From NCBI GenBank assembly GCA_949775045.1, contig OX459105.1:7123240-7187239 (forward strand): a DNA stretch of 64,000 bases. Direction: 5' to 3'. This DNA comes from Metridium senile (Eukaryota; Cnidaria; Anthozoa; Actiniaria; Metridiidae). Positions within the stretch are counted from its first letter, which is position 1; every line of letters begins with the position of its first letter. Positions 57,501-64,000 of the stretch are shown here, in pieces. The notes under the pieces were generated by a model, which ran no database searches, was not told the DNA's origin, and worked only from the letters and a program-made list of their open reading frames with translations. Made by a program: the position numbers and the translations under genes.

Positions 57501-60500
57501 AAGAGAGTGGAGTCATCCATGTATATGATGGAAGAGGGTCCAATACACCTCTACATACCCTTAAACTACATAGCACTGCTGTGACAGTCATAAGAGTAAG
57601 TCAATGAATGCACTATTGATTTTCAAATAGTAATTCAATAAAAAAATATTATAATTATTATTGGTTTATATATATTTTTGTACTGTATTTTTTAAACACC
57701 AAAAATATGATGATATTTATTTATTTCAGTAATGAATAATTCTTTATTCAAACTCATTCATTCCTTTCATCTTATTCATCATCATCATAATATTTATTAT
57801 TTCATTATTGTAATTATTACATCATTATCACCATCATTGCTCTCATCATCATCATTATTATCATCATTTTCATCATCATCATCATTATCATCATCTTCAT
57901 TATTATCATCATTTTTATCATCATCATAACCATCACCATCATCATCATTGGTATCACCATCATCATCATTGGTATCATCATCATCATTATTATCATCATT
58001 ATCATCTTTCCCTCCAGATGCAACAATTTGCCAATAATCTTCATGTTTGTTTTATTGTAGTACAATCCTGTGTTTGATATTGCTGTGTCTACAGACAAAG
58101 CAGGAATCATTGAATACTGGACAGGACTCAAGAAAGACTGTACTTTTCCTAAGAATCTAAACTTTGAATTCAAGACTGATACTGACTTGTTTGAATTCAT
58201 CAAAGTGAGTATTCCAAGAAACACAATATAATTATATACAGAGGAACTCTAAAAGACCTTTCAACCTTATTATGAAAATTGCCCATTTAGGACCATGTAA
58301 CATTGCTTTGATTATATTTTATGATAAACAAGTTATAACATTTACATGTAAAAGAATCAACCCCCAGAGGGGTGCATTGCGTGGTGTGAAATGGGTAAAC
58401 GAACAAGGTCCAAAGGTAAAGACAGCTATTGTCCATTTCAGAACATGTGACATTGACCCTTGCTAATTTTCCTTATGACAAACAGCTATTTCAAAAAAAC
58501 ATAGAATACTGAATACTGCATACTGAATAGTACATTCTAGTACATTCCCAGACCAAAATGCATTCTGGGGCATTTAATATTGCTTAAAGTAAAACATATG
58601 ATAATTACAGATACACCTACTTGCAAGAAAGTTGACATACGAAAAAAGAACATTTGTATTTAGTGTGCTTCACTGATCATCTATTGTACTTTTAATTTAT
58701 TCCTAACCCACTAAATACAAATGTTCTTTTTTCGTATGACAACGTTCTTGCAAGTAGGTGTACATAAGAAAAATATCATATTGTCCTTGGCTGGTTCAAT
58801 TCATGTAATAATTAGTTATTTTTTCTTAGTGCATTCCATGCAAAACAATATGCAAGCTAGTTATGGAGAGTAAATATCGCTGTTTATTATCCAACTAGTC
58901 ATAGACGAGTAAAAATATTGCAGGAGTATTACTTGATCGAGTAAAAATATCCAGCGATAATTTTACTTGACGTCTATCTAGCCCTCAAGTAAAACAATAT
59001 TTTACTTTATAAAAGAACAAAAACATTTTGATTGGATAATAAATAACTTATTAAACAGTTTGATGTGTAATATGGCTGGATATTTTACTCGTTAACTTGC
59101 ATTTTGACTTGCCCGGAGGCTCGTCAAAATACAGCGTTTCACTCGTAAAATATCCAGCCATATTACACATCAAACTGTCTAATAAGATATATATATTTAT
59201 TTTCTATTTCAAATTAATGAGACCCACAATGCCCTTTGGTCTTGGAAATCACTATTTGGTATTCAACGTTTTTTGAAATAGCTGTATGCAAATCATCTGA
59301 AAGAATCAACCTCATATGGGGTGCATAACATGGTCTGAAATGGGTAAACAAACAAGAATGGCGAAGATGTTTATTTAATAATACACCTATTTCATAAAGA
59401 TAGGTAATATAATGAAATTTGTAACACTGCAAAAAAATGTTGACTTAACTTTACTGACATTTCGAGCTTTAGCTTTTACTCCGACAAAGGGCTAAAGCTC
59501 GAAACGTCAGTAAAGTTAAGTCAACATTTTTTACGGTGTTACAAATTTCATTATATTACCTATCATTTATATCAAACACCGACGCAGCCTATACTAGTTT
59601 ACCTGCTAGTTTCCATTTCTATTTCATAAAGAGTTGCTCTAGCTAATAAGTCATTTCATGATGGAAATGAATTGTGGGTACTTATAATTCAATACTGAAG
59701 ATAATGCTTTTAAAATAATAGTCCCCTTCACAGTTCCCTGCACCATTTTGAAAGGTAACCAGGCCTTTGCATCAAAGCGAGATGAACTTTGTGATGATAG
59801 AGACCTTTAACACCTTGTGGGACAATTATCCATGTTTCTATCATTGCAAGCTCAACGTTGTCTTGCTTCAATGCAAAGGCCCTGCTACCTTTCAAGATGG
59901 CGCAGGGAACTGCAAAGGGGACTATTCATGAAAAAGGTTATCAAATTAAGTGACCTATTAACAAAACCTGTGTCTTGAATTAGTCTTTATATGCCGGGTA
60001 AAATAATATTTTCAATAACAGAGATATGTATGTACTATAATACCGTAGTTGACTGTTTGATTTGTTGCAGTGCAAGTCATATCCAGTGTCATTAGCTATT
60101 TCACCAAATGGAAAACTATTTGCTACAATGGCATCTGATAGGAAGGTGATGTATTAAATACTTATACTTATAGAAATGTTTTTACAGTGGAAGTTAATCA
60201 GACAAATTACTTCATGACAGACCTGATGGTCTAGTGGTTGGAGGAACGGATTCTGGGCCTAATTGTCTCGGTTAGATTTTCGGCCTGGGTGATAGCGTTG
60301 TGTCCTTGTGCAAGACACTTCACTCTCTCAGTGCCTTGTCTTCTCGGATAAGGACCTAAAGCCAGAGGCCTTGTCTGCCTAGTAGGGGCCGGATTCCATT
60401 CAACAAAATCAAACAAATGTTGTAGCAGATGCTAACATGCAGTTACTTAGGGAGAATAAATATCATCATTAATATTGTGTAATGTGTAAGTTTTCTGTCT

Positions 60501-63500
60501 ACCAGTTCTTTATGTTTCTCATGAATGTTTTAGGTAAGAGTGTTCAGATTTTTAACTGGTAAAAAGACGTTGGTATTTGATGAATCGTTACAAGTATTTA
60601 TAGAGATGCAACAGGTACAGAGTCTCATAGTAATAGACCTTTTGCAACAATAGGTCACATGACCCTACCACTTTTAATCCAGCAGCTTTGTCACAATGAA
60701 CACCAGCAATGAAAAGAGCACCTCAACATTAGTAAGGAGGCAAAATTTGATCTCATATTTAATGTAATGCAAGGGAAATGGCATTAAATTTAAAATTCAA
60801 TATTTTATAAGGATTTGTATGGGAAATATGCCTTGGATGGCAAGCTTGGCACAGCATATTTTCCATACAAATCCCTCTAAAATATTTCATTTTATATTTA
60901 ATGCCATTTCTCCTATACTCAACATTATGAGCTAAAACTTACCTTCTTACTAATATTGAGGTGCTCTTTTCATTTCTGATGTTCATTGTGACACAGATGC
61001 TTGATTGAAAAGGCCTTGTCATGAGATCTGCTGTTGCAAAAGGCCTATTGGAAGATCATTTTTCTTTCGTATTTTAACCTCTTTTAGTATTCATGTTTGG
61101 TAACAAAACTTTCCACTTTTTGCTGTGGCATGTTTAGTGCTTTTATTTGAATCAGTTTTATAATAAATTCATGAAAACCAAATCCTAACTATTTTATTTT
61201 CTCTTTTTTTTTTAAAGCAAAAACAACAGCTTCCAGATATGGAGTTTGGTAGAAGGGTTGCCATTGAAAGAGACTTGGAAAAATCAGATGCTCTCAAGTA
61301 CTCTAATGTTGGTAGGTCTACATATATTCTTATAATTAAATAACTATACCTTATCATGTAACCATATTTCCCCTCTCGCGCGCCCCTAATAAGAACCATG
61401 CAGACAAGCCATCCATCGCACTCAAAAAAGCATACAAAACCCGCTTGTGAAAAACAAAAAAAAGATGAAAGGGTCATGATAAAATGCTTATTTACTGAGT
61501 TAGGTCAGGCTGGACAGGGGGAAAAATTGGCTCTCGGTCATTTGTATGGACCTCGCTGCGCTCGTTCCACACGGAATAACCTTGAACCAAATATTTTCCA
61601 ATCCTGCCCTCCCACTCAGAACAGAACAGCACAGCTGTGGGTACAGAAAGCGAAAACTCAAAACTCATTTATTTGAAATTAGCTTTCCATTTTTTATTTT
61701 ATAAGTGCTTAGAACAGACTTGTATAAGCGCCATATAAGCCATATTAATATTATATTAGTAGTCAGTCAGTATTTCATGTAGGTCGGCAATATCAAATTC
61801 TCACTTGTTTTCTTTGGTTTGTTTTCAGTGTTTGATGAGAGTGGTTATTTTCTTCTTTATGGTACAATGTTAGGAATAAAAGGTACAATTATATAATATT
61901 TCATTGATTTTTTATTAGTGTTTGTTAGCCTATTGATCAATGCTCTAATGCAGAATTGAGATGCAGCTTGGGCTAAGTTAAGTCCCACAATGGCGTTTGG
62001 GATTGTTATTTACATGGGAGGCAGTAAAGCAATGGACAAGAAAGCTAGCAAAATGGCATTGTTGTTCCATGTTACGGTCCCAAGGGCTTTTGATGCTGTG
62101 CACTGCAGCGTTTGGTTTATCTTGTCCATTTGCTTGTCTATTTGTTTGTTTGCTGTCTAGTTTTATGCGTGTTTTCTAATTTTCTTTGTCTGTTTTTCTC
62201 TAGTTATAAATCTGCACACTACTAGATGTGTTAGAATGATAGGAAAGGTATGAATGAACCTAGTATAAAGTCAATTAGTAGTATAAATTATAGTATAAAG
62301 TATAATTATAGTATAAAGTCAATTACTGTTGTTGCTGAAAAGAGACTAAAGCTTAATCTTGTATTTTCGGATTTCATTTTGAGTTTACCTTGAAAAACAT
62401 TTGCAAGTAGTTACTTGTATGTGTGCAGTTATAAAGCATGCAGGAATTGACAGAACACGGGAGAAACATGACACGAAGCGAAGTGCTTCAACACTCCTCA
62501 AGTGTTCTGACAATCCCCAAGTGCTTTATAACTGCATACAGCAAAGAAACAAGTTCGATATTTTTTTTATAAAATACAAATTTACATATTTGATTAATGT
62601 GTGCTGTGTGCTCTCATAAAGCATACGCCTCAGCCAATCAGAATGCATTCATGATTTCTATTTTTTTTTTTATGATATCTTTCTGTTTCAGTTGGAAAAT
62701 GTCCGTGTGCTACAGTTAGCTCTATATCAAGGGCGTCCACAAAAAGCTAATGCCTTAACTATGGTGGGTATTTATAATAATCTCAACATTACAGGGTGGG
62801 GGAGTGATTTTATCTTAATAAAATTCACCAGACATCAATCATTCAATTGATCATTCAATCAAGCAAACAAACAAACAATTTGGGTTCAAACACATGCCTG
62901 TGGGATACAAATAAGTATGGGAATAGGAGTGACTCTAAAAACGGCTGCGAAGAAGACTAGATATATCTATAATGTCATTTGACATCAATAACTGTTGCTC
63001 ATGGAAAACTGTTTGCCCTAAATGTCACTCGGCACATAGCATCATATCACCACCAACATCTTGCTATTAGTGTAAATTATTGCACATAGACATTCTGCTA
63101 TTTTAAATCTATTTGTATTTTTTATGTAAATTTTGTTTCTTAAGGGCCACACTTTATTTGGAGCCAAGCTCTGTTGTGTGAGCCATACCATGCCTTTTCC
63201 TGTTAATTTATTTCTATTTTGCCTTTGAATAACATGGTAAAAGCTGTATAAAATAAAAATAAAATAATAATATGACATTTTTTTAGGAGCTACAAGCATC
63301 AGACAATCCTTCATTGAACAAAGAAGCCTCGGATCCTACAGTATTTTGTACTGGTTTTAAAAAGAACAGGTTTTATATCTTCTCATCCAGAGGACCAGCT
63401 ATAAGGTACATGTCATTATCAATAACTGCAATATGATAACTGTACATTTAACTAATACTTGTCTCGATGGATGCCTAGTGAGCAGAACGATCGGGATGTA

Positions 63501-63545
63501 TTTAACGAGAAACCTTCACGTGAAGAAATCATGGCAACAACACAG
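54521..63545 (+). CDS. PPWD1: PPWD1, spliceosomal WD40-cyclophilin; 5' 15 exons, 3' end beyond window
   Basis: Exons: 54521-54632, 54920-55022, 55677-55777, 56179-56274, 56778-56865, 57493-57595, 58061-58204, 60071-60145, 60534-60614, 61218-61311, 61829-61882, 62204-62247, 62692-62763, 63287-63405, 63479-63545. All GT/AG, in frame, 451 residues. PPWD1 is a nuclear peptidyl-prolyl isomerase of the spliceosome: WD40 propeller followed by a cyclophilin domain. Visible: acidic N-terminus, [34 protein letters not shown] strands such as [20 protein letters not shown] and [46 protein letters not shown] and [15 protein letters not shown] just before the cyclophilin domain, which is past the window end. 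Start: the ATG in AAAATGGCGG. Introns are packed with MITEs. It has more exons than I recall for the human gene. Confidence 0.96.
55049..55428. mobile_element. ATCGAT-rich inverted-repeat element, copy 2, 7-bp duplication
   Basis: Ends CCCGGAGTAACTAAATCGAT and ATCGATTAGTTACTCCGGG; flanks TTAACAA (55042-55048) and TTGACAA (55429-55435) differ by one base. Interior of ATCGATA/TATCGAT words. Sister of 43838-44234. PPWD1 intron 2. Confidence 0.82.
55803..56036. mobile_element. MITE with about 55-bp inverted ends
   Basis: AGACCCAGGCAAACGACTTG, AACAACATTTGCTTCAACAT, CTGTTCAATTTTGTTG mirror CAACAAAATTGAACCAATGT, TGAAGCAAAAGTTGAAGCTA, TTTGCCCAGGCC. A central mirrored GTTGAAACCG / TTTCAACATTGTTG adds a second hairpin. 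TTA occurs on both flanks. PPWD1 intron 3. Confidence 0.78.
56885..57130. repeat. Penelope-type terminal repeat, copy 1
   Basis: AATGTTGACTTAACTTTACT, GACGGTTCGAGCTTTAGCCC, TTCGTTGGAGTAAAAG is the reverse of the motif at 59480-59540. It continues to GCGCAGCCTATGCTAGTTTA. PPWD1 intron 5. Confidence 0.55.
57770..58012. repeat. ATC/ATT microsatellite in PPWD1 intron 6
   Basis: Runs of ATCATC, ATTATC and ACCATC. The Met-Ile-rich minus-strand frame is an artefact of it. Confidence 0.95.
58275..58500. repeat. Dispersed repeat (ATCAACCCC family)
   Basis: GAAAATTGCCCATTT, AGAATCAACCCCCAGAGGGG, TGCATTGCGTGG, GAAATGGGTAAAC. Related pieces are near 18225-18420 and 59290-59365. Confidence 0.6.
58612..58765. 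mobile_element. Hairpin element (about 154 bp), nested
   Basis: TACACCTACTTGCAAGAAAG, TTGACATACGAAAAAAGAAC and ATTTGTATTTAGTG mirror CACTAAATACAAATGTTCTT, TTTTCGTATGACAACGTTCT, TGCAAGTAGGTGTA. High arm identity suggests recent origin. Confidence 0.8.
58880..59195. mobile_element. Compound palindromic element, nested
   Basis: ACAGTTTGATGTGTAATATG, GCTGGATATTTTACTCG (59055-59092) mirror CGTAAAATATCCAGCCATAT, TACACATCAAACTGT (59145-59180). To the left are ACGAGTAAAAATATTG and GAGTAAAAATATCCAGCGAT, related to the same arms. Confidence 0.7.
59397..59625. repeat. Penelope-type terminal repeat, palindromic, copy 2
   Basis: ACTCCGACAAAGGGCTAAAG, CTCGAAACGTCAGTAAAGTT, AAGTCAACATTTTTT at 59478-59532 has its inverse at 59408-59475. 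It continues into GTTACAAATTTCATTATATT, ACGCAGCCTATACTAGTTTA. Confidence 0.6.
59717..59928. mobile_element. MITE family G, copy 3
   Basis: AATAGTCCCCTTCACAGTTC, CCTGCACCATTTTGAAAGGT mirror CTACCTTTCAAGATGGCGCA, GGGAACTGCAAAGGGGACTA. PPWD1 intron 7. Confidence 0.85.
60220..60400 (+). mobile_element. tRNA-derived SINE, degraded B box
   Basis: A box TGGTCTAGTGG (60227-60237), degraded B box GGTTAGATTTT (60270-60280), then TGTGTCCTTGTGCAAGACAC, a central block common to many SINEs. Plus strand. Same family as 63660-63842. Confidence 0.7.
60632..61049. mobile_element. MITE (about 418 bp) with CTTTTGCAACA ends
   Basis: AATAGACCTTTTGCAACA at the left and TGTTGCAAAAGGCCTATT at the right; further mirrored blocks are CACCTCAACATTAGTAAGGA / CTTACTAATATTGAGGTG and GGATTTGTATGGGAAATATG / CATATTTTCCATACAAATCC. 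PPWD1 intron 9. Confidence 0.82.
61491..61619. mobile_element. MITE family B, copy 2
   Basis: TTTACTGAGTTAGGTCAGGC, GGGGGAAAAATTGGCTC at the left and CCAAATATTTTCCAATCCTG, CCCACTCAG at the right. Copy 1 at 6842-6953. Followed by a LINE-like tail (to about 61750). PPWD1 intron 10. Confidence 0.68.
62400..62565. mobile_element. MITE family I, copy 2
   Basis: TGTGTGCAGTTATAAAGCAT and GACAGAACACGGG mirror GTGTTCTGACAATC and GTGCTTTATAACTGCATACA. Copy 1 at 53637-53770. Confidence 0.72.
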
Positions 63546-64000
63546 GTACAGTATAGTGTTTGTTTGTGAGTTTGCATGTCTGTTTGTTTGTTTGCTTGTT
63601 TGTGCATTTGTTTTTTTGTTAGTTTATGTATTTGCTTCTTTGTTTGTTATTTTTATTTTATTAGCTTTTTCCTTCATACGAAGGCAGGGACACCACAAGT
63701 ATGCTGAGACCTTACTGTTTTACCGGGAGACAATCCTTTGAAGTTTCTTGCCCAAGGACACAACACAATCGCCCGGGCTGGGAATCGAACCAAGACCATT
63801 AGGCCCGGAATTCGATCCCCTGACCACTAGACCATCACGCCTCTCTGTTTGTTAATGTGTTTGTGCGTCTACTTGTTTGTCTGTTTTATTTGCTTGTTTG
63901 TCTGTGTGTTTGCTTGTCTGTTTGTTTGCTTGTCTGTTTGTTTGCTTGTCTGTTTGTTTGCTTGTCAGTTTGTTTGCTTGTCAGTTTGTTTGCTTGTGTG
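63546..64000. repeat. TTTG/CTTG simple repeat enclosing a SINE
   Basis: Runs of TTTGTTTGCTTGTCTG before 63660 and from 63843 to the window end, within the PPWD1 intron after exon 15. Confidence 0.9.
63660..63842 (-). mobile_element. tRNA-derived SINE
   Basis: Minus strand: A box TGGTCTAGTGG (63824-63834), B box GGTTCGATTCC (63781-63791), then GTGTTGTGTCCTTGGGCAAG, matching the 60220 copy. It is inserted in a TTTG simple repeat. Confidence 0.78.

Larger units (their letters stand above)
58498..59285. mobile_element. MITE family H copy 3, interrupted by two other elements
   Basis: Left end with AGACCAAAATGCATTCTGGG at 58550-58570, middle AATTAGTTATTTTTTCTTAG at about 58808, right end GACCCACAATGCCCTTTGGT at 59220. 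Inserted are the hairpin 58612-58765 and the palindrome about 58880-59195. Order of insertion can be read: H first. Confidence 0.72.

Noticed and set aside
57817..58224. 135-codon minus-strand frame rich in Met-Ile
   Set aside because: Reads through an ATC microsatellite and opposes PPWD1 exon 7.

Overview
The window is animal nuclear DNA: AT-rich, with long introns, GT-AG splice sites and many transposon remnants. Recognisable genes are animal housekeeping genes (HMG-CoA synthase, PPWD1), a PP2C-like phosphatase and a PDZ scaffold, plus a secreted beta-helix/multi-pass membrane protein of a kind I associate with cnidarians and other early-branching animals. I infer a cnidarian or similar non-bilaterian animal; this rests on gene content and repeat style, not on a database match. 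No bacterial operons, CRISPR arrays, phage or intact virus were seen.

Layout. About 1-2700: repeats, no gene found. 2702-7445 (minus): at least eight phase-consistent exons of a two-PDZ protein, with a possible 5' exon at 10128-10391. 11142-20143 (plus): complete five-exon HMG-CoA synthase, introns filled with inverted-repeat elements. 20144-22907: repeats, including a tRNA-derived SINE inserted in a MITE. 22908-28126 (minus): two-exon gene for a 1254-residue beta-helix membrane protein. 28127-31113: repeats. 31114-40422 (minus): three-exon PP2C-like gene whose huge first intron overlaps an unrecognised minus-strand gene model (37038-44803) that may be an alternative N-terminus. 44804-50883: intergenic, with a 588-bp perfect hexanucleotide array. 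50884-54237 (minus): four-exon gene for an 87-residue conserved single-pass membrane protein, divergent from PPWD1. 54521-63545 (plus): the first fifteen exons of PPWD1, whose cyclophilin domain lies beyond the window.

The genes look like independent loci, not a pathway cluster. Two pairs are head to head: PPWD1 with the small membrane protein (about 280 bp apart, YY1-like motif at the PPWD1 start), and HMG-CoA synthase with the candidate 10391 exon (about 750 bp apart, inverted ETS-type sites).

The most distinctive non-genic feature is the density of short palindromic elements (MITEs), more than twenty, several with readable target-site duplications, several nested, and some carrying Penelope-type terminal motifs that resemble a hammerhead core. 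Exons were joined by hand from splice signals, reading-frame phase and recalled family sequence; transcript data would be needed to confirm them.
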